From Dryocosmus kuriphilus (lineage: Eukaryota > Arthropoda > Insecta > Hymenoptera > Cynipidae), in assembly GCA_038277395.1 (NCBI GenBank), contig CM076193.1, forward strand, positions 72,310,252 to 72,374,251: DNA of 64,000 nucleotides. The letters run 5' to 3'. A program made the position numbers and the translations under genes. Shown piece by piece: positions 1 through 10,723 of this stretch. The notes under the pieces are model-generated. The model saw only the letters and a list, made by a program, of their open reading frames with translations. It was not told the origin of the DNA and ran no database searches. Each line of letters begins with the position of its first letter. Position 1 is the stretch's first letter.

Positions 1-468
1 TGCGGAAGAAAGAGACAGAGTTAGCGTATAACGCTGAGAGCATGCTGTCAAAGTTTCAGTAGATACAGCTTACTGACTCGCTCGTGTTACAAGTGCGGTT
101 GGACTCTAGCTCCTGCAAGTGCCTGAGATGCAGCTTCTCCAACTCCTTAATGAACTATTGCAACAACGTATCGTATTGCTTATCCTCTTAGCCTTCCAAC
201 GTTCCTAATAGCTGATTTAAAACATAATATTTTAATTTCAACAATAAGGATTTAATAGTCACTCATGGTTTAAATTATTTGTTTAAAAATATCAAAAAAT
301 CAATTTGAAAATGACAATCCGAAATTAATAGATTTTTTGTTAACAAACTAATTTAAAACAATAGACTAAATTGAAGACAAATTGCTGAGAAGAAATATTT
401 TCGACCTTCTTGCCTATTAAAAAGATCCTTTATTGAGCATTCATGTTTAAAAAAAACAAGGATAAACG
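1..468. other. Unassigned flank, no gene seen
   Basis: No coding frame or repeat is recognised here. The first 200 bases are of mixed composition and the rest is AT-rich. A decayed upstream part of the Penelope fragment that follows could lie here, but nothing in the sequence shows it. Confidence 0.5.
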
Positions 469-681
469 TTGTTAAAATGCAATTATGGCAATTTTCCCAA
501 GTTATATGGCCTTTTCAAAACACATGAACCAGACATACCAGTAAGACCAGTTATTGCGTTCTATGATGCTCCACACTACAATCTTTCAAAATTTTCAGAA
601 AAAACAATTCAAAACATTTTAGACAAACCCAATTTTTTTATTTGGGGTAGTTGGGATTTTTGCGGGAAAAATACAGAGTAA
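469..681 (+). pseudogene. Penelope-like element RT fragment
   Basis: This open stretch matches the RT finger region of Penelope-like retroelements: PKLYGLFKTHEPDIPVRPVI is followed by the usual YNLSKF segment. In the family this block binds template and nucleotide just before the palm. The frame opens with TTG, has no real start and ends about 40 codons after the motif, so it is a scrap of about 70 codons from a protein normally longer than 700. It is more diverged from the family pattern than the two Penelope copies at 8.9-24.6 kb, so it is probably an older insertion. Confidence 0.7.
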
Positions 682-962
682 GACAAAAGGAAGGGTGACT
701 GTAGAGGGTTGGAAGCGTAACGAGTGAGCGTCAGGAAATATTGACTGCGGCCTGGGGAATCAAACTCTTGGCCGCCTGCTTGAAGCTCGACGCGCTAAAC
801 ATTCCGCCAGCCATGGAGTCGATGATGAATAACATACAGTCATCCGATCACACACTGCTTCACCGCTACCACTCTAACAAGGAGAGGACTCCCGCTGATC
901 ACATCAATTTGGCTGCAACTTCACATACTTAAAATATATTGAAATCCATTAGAATTGTGTTC
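682..962. other. Unassigned spacer
   Basis: It holds one 63-codon open frame at 741-932 that I do not recognise. I see no repeat or signal. Confidence 0.4.
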
Positions 963-1470
963 TTTATTTACATCCAATGGGCCTTAATCTCCGAAATATC
1001 GAGGTTTGAATATTTCATTAAAAACGATGTACTTAAACGCCCAAAATACAGCAGATGTCAGTTTTGTCGATTAATTTATTTATAATAATTAACTATACAA
1101 AGGAGCTTCATCTATAATTAAACTTTGTATTCCGCGAGTGTAAATTTACTATTTCTATACGTTTTTTAGGAAAAAGCAATAAGTGAGACGAAGTAATTAG
1201 GTAAAATATACAAAAATATGTTTTTTTGGCATTTTTCAAGTGAAATGAAAAATTAATAAATACTTCTTCCAATTATTCTGAAAGGGTCTCTTCAAAATTT
1301 AACTAGCTTTTATTTTTTTTAAACTTTTAATTCGGCTGAGAAATATGATCTCGGGAACTTTTTGAAGCAAAAATTGTACTTTCGGCTCACTGTGTTAATC
1401 GCACGTCCGAATGTAAATATTCAAAACTCAATATCTCGGAAACTAAGGTCCATTGGATGTAAAGAAAAAA
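963..1470. repeat. Small inverted-repeat element (MITE-like)
   Basis: About 53 bases at 963-1015 recur as an imperfect reverse complement at 1414-1470. The shared core is TTTACATCCAATGG, then ccttagtttccgagatat-type sequence. The 400 bp between the arms is AT-rich with no coding frame. Paired arms around a short non-coding loop suggest a non-autonomous DNA element or a foldback. No target duplication could be fixed, so the true ends may lie a little further out. Confidence 0.55.
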
Positions 1471-1849
1471 ACGTTTTGAATGGAATTTGACATATTTCCA
1501 CTATGTGAAGTTCTAGCCAAAATCGTGTGAACAGTTCGGCTCCTCTCCAAAGAACCACAAGACATTTCGTTGGATTGCATTCCCATAATCCTATAATTAA
1601 CTGCATAAGAATTGCTTCGCAAATTGATATTATTTAAATACTGTTAATATATCACTTAATCGGTAAAATTGCTGAATCTGGGTTGAATCAATGAAAGATT
1701 TCATATGCGAAGAAAATATAACAGTATTGTTCACTTTATTGAAAAATACATTCACGACTAAAACCTTTAATGTTTAACTTTCACTTCGTTCTTTAAAAGA
1801 ATCGTTGTCTAACGGCTTTTAAATAAGTCGTGGAGACAGCCAAGCGATA
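1471..1849. other. Unassigned spacer
   Basis: No gene or repeat is recognised between the small inverted-repeat element and the left end of the LTR. Confidence 0.4.
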
Positions 1850-3078
1850 TGTCGTAGTTTAACGTAATTTCCCAGCATATTCTGGGAAATTGTTGAGGGT
1901 ACTCGTTAAGTCTCCTGAAATACGTCAGTTAAAAAAAAAATAAAGAAAGAAAGAAAGAAAAGGACCTTACTTCGGCTTTATAAAACGTTTCCGAGACTTT
2001 GGAAAGAGTACCTTTAATGGCTTTCCTGCGCCAGGTGCTCGGAAGCACCGCCTTGAAAATTATTCACAAACTATATTCCACGAATTCAAAGCTTAAATCT
2101 TGATTGTCCTGACTTGGCCCCAAACATCGGACAGTAGCGTGGGCGGGGACTTGCATATTTTATTCATGCAGAGAAACGGAGCGAAAAGGGGATTCTTTGA
2201 CTATATAAAGAAGCACAAATTCATAGCCTAACAAATAACAGGTGTATTCTTCAATTAATCATATAACAGAAATACGTCTGGAATACGAATCAAGATTGTC
2301 CGCTGAACGCCCCCTTTCAAACATAAAAGTTCAGCCGTCCTATCTTGAGAGCAGCCTTCTAGATGACGCATCAGCTACCTCCTCGAGGATATATGAACTT
2401 CAAATTCAACTTTAAATTAGTTTAAATTACTAACCGTAAAGCGGACAAAGTATGATTTAAAAAAAACTAAGAAACGAGCACACGTTGCTCTCACATGCTC
2501 GTACAGACAGAAGTGTCGCGTCCGTCCTTCCCTTTCGACGATTTCAGCTACGTGCGCGATGCGTTGACTTCAGTCCCTCTGCACATCCATCGATGCGCCT
2601 CGTTGGATCACGTAACCTTTGCTTATCGGGGCATTTCGCGATCGCGGGTGATTCAGAGTTGGGAGGCACATTCAAACTCTGACCACATTATGTAATAGCT
2701 TGTTGCGTCCATGACCGCTCGCCTCTGAGGAACAGGACCTGGCCTGTGCTCCGTCAGGGTGAAGGTGATGACTTCCTTATATTGACCTTTAGCCTGTAAC
2801 GTCCTCCTCTTGGCTGCACTCGTCATAAGGTAAATAAAACAGAAACCAAAACAAAAGCATTAATCTACTACCTGAGACTCTTAATTCGACCCATAGAAAT
2901 TTGACCAGTAACATGTGAAAGTAGAGTCACAAATATAAGACAGAATCCTTAAAAATAGTCAACCTATGTCCTAGATCTTGCTCTCACGAGGGTCTACGCG
3001 ATGAGAAGAGGAGCTGTTTACAAATAAAAAAATTACGGTCATACCCATGTAACGCGCAGTCGAAACTGCCACGTTACA
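1850..3078 (-). repeat. 3' LTR of Gypsy element 1 (LTR copy A)
   Basis: On the minus strand this block starts TGTAACGTGGCAG at 3078 and ends in CA near 1850, about 1.23 kb, as expected of a long terminal repeat. A polypurine tract lies directly upstream (3079-3094), and degraded Gypsy integrase lies further upstream on the same strand. The same sequence recurs, heavily interrupted, at 39806-48673, which confirms a repeat family. Copy B carries about 230 bp (47645-47875) that is absent here. The left edge is less certain than the right because the two copies differ near it. Confidence 0.75.
1931..1962. repeat. A-rich / (GAAA)n microsatellite in LTR copy A
   Basis: A run of A followed by GAAA repeats. 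LTR copy B has a longer GAAA/GAAAA tract at the matching place (39890-39945), so the tract is old and has changed length. Confidence 0.85.
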
Positions 3079-3094
3079 AATCTTCCCTCCTTAG
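3079..3094 (-). other. Polypurine tract of Gypsy element 1
   Basis: Read on the minus strand, AAGGAGGGAAGATT lies directly against the LTR start TGTAAC. In retroelements this tract primes plus-strand DNA synthesis. Its position fixes the LTR as the 3' one and fixes the orientation of the element. Confidence 0.7.
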
Positions 3095-3360
3095 CGGATG
3101 CCCGGAGAACACAGGGTGAGCAAGACAAACCCCAGAGGAAGGCGATTCAGTGTGTCTCATATGATTGACTCCAACTCAACACTTCACCGCCCCAAGACGG
3201 GCCAGGTCAAATTCTTTCGGGTAAAAATTATATGAACAGAAATTTAATAATAATAAAAAAAAGTAGATAAACCGAGTCAAATCATAAAAATTATGGGTGA
3301 TAAAACAAGGTCAAAATAAGATAAAACTTCAATCTATCATGACATAAGTCTATCCCTACC

Positions 3361-3780
3361 TATTCTTCTTCATCGCCAGTAGTGTTTGTCGGCCTCGGCA
3401 TCAGTCATTTTGATGGGTATCTCTCAACTCACATTGGATGCAGAAGAGACCCGTGTCTCGGTGACACTCCTCCCAGGATTGGCCTGCCTGACCACAATTA
3501 AAGCAGAGGCTCCATACTGTGGCGGTGGTCGTCTATTCCCGGGGTGAGTTGTACCAGAGACCGTAAAGCCGCACCACAGGTAGTAGGGGTAGTGTTTGAT
3601 ACCGTACTGACGGCAAACATCCTCCGGTTGTATGTAAGGCTATTTCACGGCAGCACGGCGCGATCCCTTTACCAACACCGTCGGAGAAGGCGTACAAACC
3701 CTGTCTCCCAATAGTAACTGGCTGTTTCGGGATCCGGTTGGCGTCATGTCGGAATCCTAGGTTACTCTCCTTCAAGACCT
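3361..3780 (-). pseudogene. Gag-like zinc-knuckle segment downstream of integrase
   Basis: On the minus strand a CCHC-like array is readable: CFNCGQAGQSWEEC, then a second Cys pair FCIQCELRDTH. This is the nucleic-acid-binding knuckle arrangement of Ty3/Gypsy Gag, and it resembles the Gag at 34.8-36.8 kb (CFSC, then FCFGYEADNVIKNHC). Here, however, it follows the integrase C-terminus and precedes the 3' LTR, an odd place for Gag. An 80-codon open frame (3533-3775) covers the upstream part. It may be a real 3' ORF, or gag brought in by recombination between copies. The knuckle is clear; its role is not. Confidence 0.55.
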
Positions 3781-3949
3781 AGGAAAAAATACAAGACGCG
3801 CCAAGCTTCATGCGTAAAAAGGGGTGTATGACTAAGGGGATTTAAGAACTCAACCTCAAACACAACCATCATTTTAATTACCCAAATACTATCCAACAGG
3901 CCTGTGGTACGGTTTCTAATCCTTAGTATGGAAAGCACTCAGGGCCCTA

Positions 3950-4932
3950 CCACTGTCGTTAGCTAACTCATGGACTAAGGCGATCGCATCACCATGATAC
4001 GGAATGGTCCGTGATAGCGCTTATTCAGCTTAGCTAAAATCCCCTTCTCTTTGACGGTAAGTTCACCGACCGCTTAAGAACAAGATCGCCTATCTGATAT
4101 CTAAAATCCCGAAGTGACTTATTATAATAACGAATCTGTTTCTCTTGTCGTTCTACAAAATGTAATTTTATTAATCCTGGAGTTCCCGAAATCTTTCCGT
4201 TCGCTGTATTCAACTATATCGATCGAGTTCCGTAATATCTACGGCCTCCGCCTCAATACGTAGGCTAACCTTAGAACATGGTTTCCTATCAAAATTCAAA
4301 AACTCCGGACTGACCGTATTCATACTACTGACCACCGTATTAAACGAGAACCTAAATTCGTGCAGGTAGACGTCTCACTCGTGTTAATCATTATCTACAA
4401 ATGACCTTACTATACCCTTTAATACTCGATTCATGCGCTCTTTCGGATTGGCCTGAAGGTGATAACCCTGACTAGCAGAATGGTATTAACCATAAAACCG
4501 AGTCAACTGGGACATGATCTTTTTGAAAATCTCCGTACCATTGTCAGTATGGATCACCTCCAGCTCACCCCAGCGAGAAATTATCAAATTCTCGAGGGCA
4601 TGCCACACTTTTTGTGTCGGCCGCGTGTAAGTTCTTGCAATAAATTCATTTAGAAAAATAGTCGTTAAAGATAATAATATATTGGTAATCCGCCATACTA
4701 TGCGTATACGGATCCATACAATCTATCGATACCACCGACCATAGCCTGGGCCTGCCTGTTGGGATACCCTGGTATGTCGACAAATATCACAGACCGTCAC
4801 GTACTGAACTACGTCACGGGAAATAACGGGCCAATAATACATCATCGCGGTCCGCGTATATGTCTTTTGGATCCCGATATGGCCTGATTGTTCTTCATCA
4901 TGGACTTGCCTGAGGACACGAAATTGATTTTC
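3950..4932 (-). pseudogene. Ty3/Gypsy integrase, decayed
   Basis: In order on the minus strand are a His/Cys zinc-binding part (HDEEQSGHIGIQKTYTR, then VCDIC), a catalytic core (EVIHTDNGTEIF, then a YHSASQGYHLQANP-type segment with ERMNRVLKGIVRSF), and a C-terminal part (RYYNKSLRDFRYQIGDLVLKR, then a KRYHGP segment). Integrase inserts the cDNA into the host chromosome. In-frame stops (for example after FYG and after VDND) and frame changes break it, so it is a relic. It continues from the RNase H block on its right and leads into the zinc-knuckle segment on its left. Confidence 0.85.
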
Positions 4933-5159
4933 TAGAGGAGCTGCTAACTTTCAGGCTTCTTGATCTTCCATTATTGAATCGATTAGTAGATATAGCCTGA
5001 AATAATACAATATAAATAGAAAAATACAAATAATACAATTTCCTTCTATAATCTCCTAACCATGATACATTCGTAGGAAACTTTTTAGCGTTTAGCAACC
5101 GTCGAAGGTACCATGTGTCTTCGATTTCAATGGTCGCACACGTTAATAATAACACATCA

Positions 5160-5607
5160 TCCTCGTATTTGTGGGAGAGCTAATCCGGTACGTGGTGCAA
5201 GGTACCTTTTCGATGAACGATACTGAATCGATCCTCTAAAAATTCAAACGAGCAACGAGCTAACCGATCAATTGGATTGTGTAAATTATGAAGCAACCTT
5301 AGGTTACTAAGGGCCGTGATTACTTTAAAATGAACCCCCTCTAAATATTATCGGAATTTAGGAATAGACCAGATCACGGCCATACACTCTTTCTCGGGTG
5401 ATAAATACTTACGCTCTACGTCTGACAACGTACAGCTCTCGGAAGCGATGAATCGTTCTTCGTCGTCAATAATTTGTGTCAAAGCCCCACCCAGACCATA
5501 ACTGCTCGCATCTGATGCAAAACGAACAGAATCTCAAAATCGGGGCAGGATAAAATCGGGGTCAGAGTCTACGCCTGCTTAATTGCTTCAAAGGCCAGTA
5601 CCAACCA
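5160..5607 (-). pseudogene. Ty3/Gypsy RT C-terminus and RNase H, decayed
   Basis: The minus strand reads an AFEAIKQA..LTPILSCPDF stretch (end of the RT connection), then FASDASSYGLGGALTQIID, SPEKECMAVIW and a VITALSNLRLLHNLHNP segment. This is the order in Ty3/Gypsy Pol, where RNase H removes the RNA strand during cDNA synthesis. One or more frameshifts and a stop separate the blocks. The element is cut off at 5607, where a different LTR-like repeat begins, so its RT palm, protease and any 5' gag are missing. 4933-5159 is a linker without a recognised domain. Confidence 0.8.
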
Positions 5608-6120
5608 GCCTGTTATGTTCGCGATTTTAATTTCGATTAATTCAAAAATCTCTCCCTATAAGGCTTATATATAGAGATTACGAAAATCGCTTACTAATGA
5701 TAAGCGAGTCATGGACGACGATGATGAGTAGAAAAGGCAGAAAGAGTAAGACTTAGACCACCCACACTAATAAGATCATACATGTATTAGAGATAAGAAT
5801 ATTTTATTATTTATGCAAGACTAACAATAGAACGTTAAGAATGAATGTCAGCACATAATATGTGCTCACATTTGTTATCACAGAATTAAGAAATACTATG
5901 TCTGAAAAGGGTAAGAGAATATCTGTGATACATAACAAGCACCGATCATCTGATTGAGAATTAAAACATTATATCTGAGAGTGGACCAATTCTTATCACA
6001 TATCATAACCGCGCGTGTCATTATTCAGTTTTGCACCGCTTGTGTCATTATTCAGTTTTGCATCGAGAGTGCCATTAATAATATATGCAAGAACCCCTCC
6101 TGACAAGCGAAAGGACATAC

Positions 6121-6127
6121 TATAAAA
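6121..6127 (+). promoter_or_regulatory. TATA box in the LTR-like repeat
   Basis: TATAAAA lies about 165 bases before an AATAAA hexamer at 6288-6293. This spacing fits the U3-R boundary of an LTR promoter. No transcript evidence is available. Confidence 0.4.
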
Positions 6128-6287
6128 CCCCTGTTCATTGTGGATTCGACTTCTTTACGTTCCGGGCAGTTACTCTATATGTCTCTATCGGATAAAATCC
6201 GCAGTGTTGTACGTCGGGTAAAGAATCACGAGTGGACTCGATTCGGCTTATGGTTCGCGTATCGCGCAGCTGGCAAGCGTATATCAA

Positions 6288-6293
6288 AATAAA
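6288..6293 (+). terminator. Polyadenylation hexamer of the LTR-like repeat
   Basis: AATAAA lies downstream of the TATA box in the same strand sense, as expected of an LTR R region. It is a short motif and could be chance. Confidence 0.3.
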
Positions 6294-6600
6294 TACGTTT
6301 TGATCCCTTGCAATTAGTTAACAACAAAATCTACCACTGTGAACCGGTCTCGTCGTTGCCATTTCGATATAGAGACGCAAGCGATGAATCAATCAATCTA
6401 CCTCTGTTAACTGGTCTTGTCGTTACCATTTCAATTTAGAGAAACAAGCAAACCTCAACCTTCTCTCGCCCTTTCTAAACAAAAGGTAAATAACAAGTAT
6501 TAACTATATATCTTTCTAAGCCTGTATTCTCATACTATTCTAATTGTAATAAACATATTGTGTTCTATATCACTGAGAATTACCCTCATTTACTCTTGCA

Positions 6601-7990
6601 CGCCATCCCTGGGTATCACATGAACTTGTAGTTGGTGGAAGGGCTTAGGGTCTAATCGGACGAGCGATCTATAGTAGGTGAACCAGAGCGACTATATCGT
6701 GAGATACGGTTGCTCTGGGCAACTGGGGTCTCTGGTTTGCGGGACAATGACCAAGAAGCGATCCTTCCAGGAGGTAATGGCAAAGCCTCCTGGAATATCG
6801 GGAGTGCGAGTCATCATGCTTCCAAGCTAAGATGTGATCGCCGTGTCGAATGCTGAATGGCACCAGGGTTACCAAGTCCATGAACACTCTGGCTTGCCCC
6901 ATCAACCGAGACGGGCATGGCGGAGTTTAAAGGAGGTGTCGGAGCGCAGACTTAGGGACACCAGGTCGAATCCCTTATTATTCAGACCCTCTTCCTGTAA
7001 GCGGGGCTCTGCAGGCAGCAGTCTTTTAATTCCCCAGCTTCACGTGGGACCAATATATCGAACACAGGAAACACAAGAGCTCCCCCCTTAGGGGCCTTTA
7101 TTTAACGCATCGCCAAAGGGGGACGGCTCCAACGGGGTCGGCTTTCAAGTAGCGATGGAGAACAAAATCCAGGTTAGCGACAAAGTCACAGCGGTTCCAA
7201 AAAAATGAGCAGGCTCTCAGTTAAGAGGAAAAATCGATCCGATGCTAAAAACTTGAAAGCTCGCATGACGCGGCTTTCAGATATTAGTCAGGGCCAACAA
7301 AACTCTAGTGAATGTTCTCATCGCATCGGGTTATCCTAAGGCCTGCCTAACCCTATTGGAGCTGGGTAAGCTGAGGGAGGAAATATTGAAAGAGATTGAG
7401 CCTTTCTCACGTGAGGAATGCGCCCCCAGATTCGAGGACTTCTTCCTCAGGTCGGGACCCATCACGGTTCAGGCATAGCCGTCACGGGTATGGATGCAAT
7501 ATTGGTAGCTAAACACTGCTCCAGGGCTCTCATCGTTATTAAGGTAAGGCTCAGGTGCAAGTGTAGAGAAAAAAACTAGGGTTATATGTTGCCTCATCGT
7601 ATTTTCCGGGTGATGCTGTGGGGGCCCCACCTCCTATGAAGGTTGATGTCCTTATAAAGCACTGTCAAGAGAATAAAATCCCTCTGTCATTGGGTTGTCA
7701 TGCTAACGCTCACCATGTAGAGTGGGGAAGTACTAACATCAAGGAAAGACGTAGAGATCTAACATAATATCTAGCAGGTACTGAGCTGGATATACTTTAT
7801 CGATGTAATACTCCAACATATCAGAACAAAAATAGGAGCGAGGTTCTCTACTTAACTCTATTCTCGGAAGTATTGAGGAGCAAGGGGGCCGAGTGGTGGA
7901 ATAAACACCTAGAGAGGCTTCGGAAAAAGCCCAGAGGGTTTCGTAATAGGGCAAACAAAACTCAACTTCCGCCAAACTGGGACAAATATT
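6601..7990 (+). pseudogene. LINE copy A: 5' UTR, ORF1 and endonuclease remnants
   Basis: 6601-7200 matches the 5' UTR of copy B. 7290-7470 keeps a piece of ORF1 (VASGYPKACLTLLELGKLRE-type sequence), but the rest of ORF1 is deleted, so the sequence jumps into the endonuclease domain near 7480. The endonuclease core NKIPLSLGCHANAHHVEWG is readable at about 7670-7730. It is the same block as GCDANAHHVVWG in copy B, with Asp to His at the first catalytic acid. Beyond 7873 a frame corresponds to the region between endonuclease and RT. Frameshifts and an internal deletion leave no usable protein. Confidence 0.75.
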
Positions 7991-8750
7991 TAAAAAAATT
8001 CCCAAATTTCGTTGGAAAAAAGGGCTTTCCCAAAAATTTCAGGGAATTTTCCCTAATTTTAGGGAAAGATCCGGAAAATTACACCCTGAGAGGGTCGACC
8101 TACAAGGAGGAGGTACGAGTAGCTACCACTATATGGCCTAAAAATTGGGCTCTCGCAAGCAAGATGGAGATCTCCGTTTATAAAGGCGGGATGTTCCTCT
8201 GAATACGTGTCTTCTCTTGAGCTTCGGTTCGAGAAGTAAACTCTTCCATATGAAGTAGACTTTTCCCTATGAAATTTTAGAGGAAATCCCTACTTCCCCA
8301 AAATCTTGGGTAAAATTCCAATTTTTAAAAAAAATTTTCCCATTAATTGAAAGGGTAAATTTCCACATTTTGCGGAATTTTTCGTACGAAATATTAGGGA
8401 GAATTCCCTAATTTTTGGGAATTTTTCATATCTTTTCAGAGTTATTCTCTAATAACTATTAAGAAATATCCCCGGAAACTTAGGTAAATTCCAATCATTT
8501 TTGGGAATTTTCCCTAATTTTTGGGAAATTTTTCATACCTTTTCAGAGTTATTCCCTAATAACTATTAGGAAATATTCCCGAAAATTTAGGTAAATTCCA
8601 ATCATTTTTGGTAATTTTCCCTATAAAACATTAGGAAAAATTCTCTACATTTCAGGTAAATTTCCCAATTTTACGGAATTTTCCCTACGAAACATCAGGG
8701 AAAATTTTCTAATTTTTCGGAAATTTTTCATATAATTTTAGAGTTTTTTT
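7991..8750. repeat. AT-rich repeat block inserted in LINE copy A
   Basis: The insertion interrupts LINE copy A between matching points of copy B (near 53850 and 53895). It is made of short palindromic words such as GGGAATTTTCCCTAATTTT. A 106-bp unit repeats directly (units starting near 8411 and 8517, with a more distant match near 8712). About 130 bases at 8090-8220 are of different, more balanced composition. No coding frame or terminal duplication is clear. The class is unknown; a non-autonomous DNA element is possible. Confidence 0.6.
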
Positions 8751-8905
8751 ACAGCGTAAACGAGATGACTTGGCTGACTTCTGCGAGGACACAACAGACA
8801 TCTCGAGCACAGCGTGGCTTCACAAGATCCTTGCGAAAGACCCGAAGGCTCTCCTCGGGCATAGAAAGCTTCACAATGGCGAGCTTGCAAAGGACGAAGA
8901 AGCAA
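8751..8905 (+). pseudogene. LINE copy A: segment before RT
   Basis: It matches 53890-54045 of copy B (TTCTGCGAGGACAC..GACATCTC). The product part corresponds to the helical linker ahead of the RT domain. It ends exactly at the Penelope insertion point, where GAAGAAGCAA is the left copy of the target duplication. Confidence 0.8.
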
Positions 8906-9100
8906 TTTGAGTAAGTTGTATTTATTTGGTCTTACGGTCATAAAACATTGATGAACAAAGACATTCATAGAGTGTAAAAATCAATTTTATTATGCTCGAT
9001 GTTTCGACCTCAACTAGGGGTCTTTTTAAAGAATTTCTAAAATAATAATACAATCGAGTAACACATCCAATATTCACAAAACTTTTTATTAATAATTTTT
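8906..9100 (-). repeat. Penelope pseudo-LTR, left
   Basis: It is the reverse complement of the pseudo-LTRs at 13319-13510 and 24411-24584 (shared words include GAGGTCGAAACATCGA and GGCCGTAAGACCA-type sequence). It lacks about 60 bases at the outer end that the right copy has, a typical end variation of these elements. Confidence 0.75.
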
Positions 9101-9593
9101 GAAATAAAAATAACATACAAGAGTATTACATTAAAATTTGATCGATTTTATTACATACAATTTTCAATAGGTAGTCAGTAAATGTCAATATAATAGCTTA
9201 AAAATTCCAAGATTTCCTTTATTGTCAAAATCCTTCATTGTCCTTTTGTTAGAATTTGTTTCATAGGCGCAACATTTTTGTACATTCTTTGTAATGATTT
9301 GGAGTTCCAAATTTTGATGGAACTCCAAGAACATGTTGATCACATTTGACAAGGATGTGTTTACAGACAGACAAGACAAAGCATACTGTTTGTAGAGGTA
9401 CAAATTTATAATGAAAATAATGAGCAACTAGATTGAGTGATAAACCTCTGGTGAAAAGTGCGCCAAAAACTTGAGAAATAATTATTATAATAGAATTTAT
9501 ATATAATAAAATCTTTTAGTGTAGAATTCATTGATAAAACTGGTTTGTATTTCTTATTTCAGAATTTAAATTTATTAAGATTTTAGTATGTTT

Positions 9594-9900
9594 TTAAATA
9601 TAGGTGGATTCTAGAATTTTTCCTTTAAACGTGTTTTTCTCATTAGCTAAAGTTTTTAAATTATTATTAAAATCAGAATGATGGTTTAAATTCCACGAGT
9701 GTTGTGATAGACCTGTATTTAAATTTCTAACTTCAACATCCCTTTTCTCTTCATAAATTCTTGTTTTTAATATCCTGCCAGTCTCCCCAATGTAAACCTT
9801 ATTGCAAGATTTACATTTAATAAGATAAATAGCACCGGACAAGTTTTTTCTGTTACCCGAATCTTTTTTATTTGGAAGAAATTTATTTAAAGTGTGATTA
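9594..9900 (-). pseudogene. Penelope 1 GIY-YIG endonuclease domain
   Basis: The minus strand reads SGAIYLIKCKSCNKVYIGET, then GRILKTRI and a HSWNLNHHSDFN segment. This is the GIY-YIG nuclease of Penelope-like elements: the paired Y motifs, the catalytic Arg in the following helix and a downstream His/Asn. It nicks target DNA for insertion. The domain is readable in one frame for about 83 codons, so it is better preserved than its counterpart in Penelope 2. It lies at the C-terminal end of the element, downstream of RT as in the family. No start codon belongs to it; it is part of a longer broken ORF. Confidence 0.85.
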
Positions 9901-10723
9901 TTACTAAAATAAAGATTAATATCAAATTTCTTTAAAGATCTTCTTAATCTTTCTGACAGACCTTATATGTATGGTAAAGTAACCACAAAATCAGTTTCTT
10001 AAAAGTTTTTCAAATGTTTTTCTCTTTTTTTTTTCGATATAAGAAGAATTATAAATTTCGTGAATTCGTTCTTTTATAACATTTTATATTAGTGGAAGTG
10101 GATAATTATTCAGTTGCAAAGTGAATTTTAATTGTTCTAAATTTTCTTGTTTAAACTTTACATCACTCAATTTAATGCATTTCTCTATTAGACCTTTGAT
10201 CAAATCAATCTTTTGATTAAATAGATGATGAGATTCGTAATTTAGATAACTTTTTCTTCGTTATTTCTTATAATTTTTAGATCTAAAAAGCTTAAACTAT
10301 TATTCTTCTCAATTTCAAATGTGAATTATATGGATTCATCAATTCTATTAAATATTTTTAAAATTTCATTGATTTTATTATGTGGTATAATTGTGAATAT
10401 ATCATCCACATATCCTTTATGGAAAATGTGTTTAAATGCTAATTAAGATAAGGCTCTTTTTGCAATATCTTCCAGAACTAAGTTTGAGACTATTGGAGAT
10501 AATGGGGATCCCATTGGAGAGCCAGAGATTTGGTTGTAAAATTTGTTGTTGATTCAGAATACTAAATTATTAAAGATTCTTTTAACCACCATTAAGATCT
10601 CATTTTAGAGATTCTTGTTAAATTTGTATTTAAATTTAATTTTTCTTCAATATAATCTAATGTTAAATCTAACGGAATGTTATCAAACATGGACACAATA
10701 TCTAAACATACTAATACCCAGGT
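9901..10723 (-). pseudogene. Penelope 1 RT palm and thumb, decayed
   Basis: The minus strand holds VCLDIVSMFDNIPLDLTLDY (RT motif A with its Asp) at about 10640-10720, a GSPMGSPLSPI-like motif near 10490-10510, and HKGYVDDIFTIIPHNKINE (motif C, catalytic DD) near 10385-10430. Downstream is the spacer that joins RT to the nuclease. Stops and frameshifts interrupt it. The reading continues from the finger region beyond the repeat block at 10724-12110, with some RT sequence lost at that junction. Confidence 0.8.

Larger units (their letters stand above)
5612..6600 (+). repeat. LTR-like repeat (copy 1)
   Basis: The block begins with TG at 5612, holds a TATA box near 6121 and a polyadenylation hexamer near 6288, and has no coding frame, which fits a solo LTR of about 1 kb read on the plus strand. 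Its first 450 bases recur at 34118-34568. A short internal duplication, CATTATTCAGTTTTGCA, occurs twice near 6020-6065. The right edge is set only by the start of LINE copy A and could be off by tens of bases. Confidence 0.55.

Noticed and set aside
8906..9100. Possible hammerhead ribozyme in the Penelope pseudo-LTRs
   Set aside because: Such ribozymes are known in Penelope elements, and GGTCGAAAC looks like the end of a core, but the required CUGANGA part is not intact in any of the three copies.
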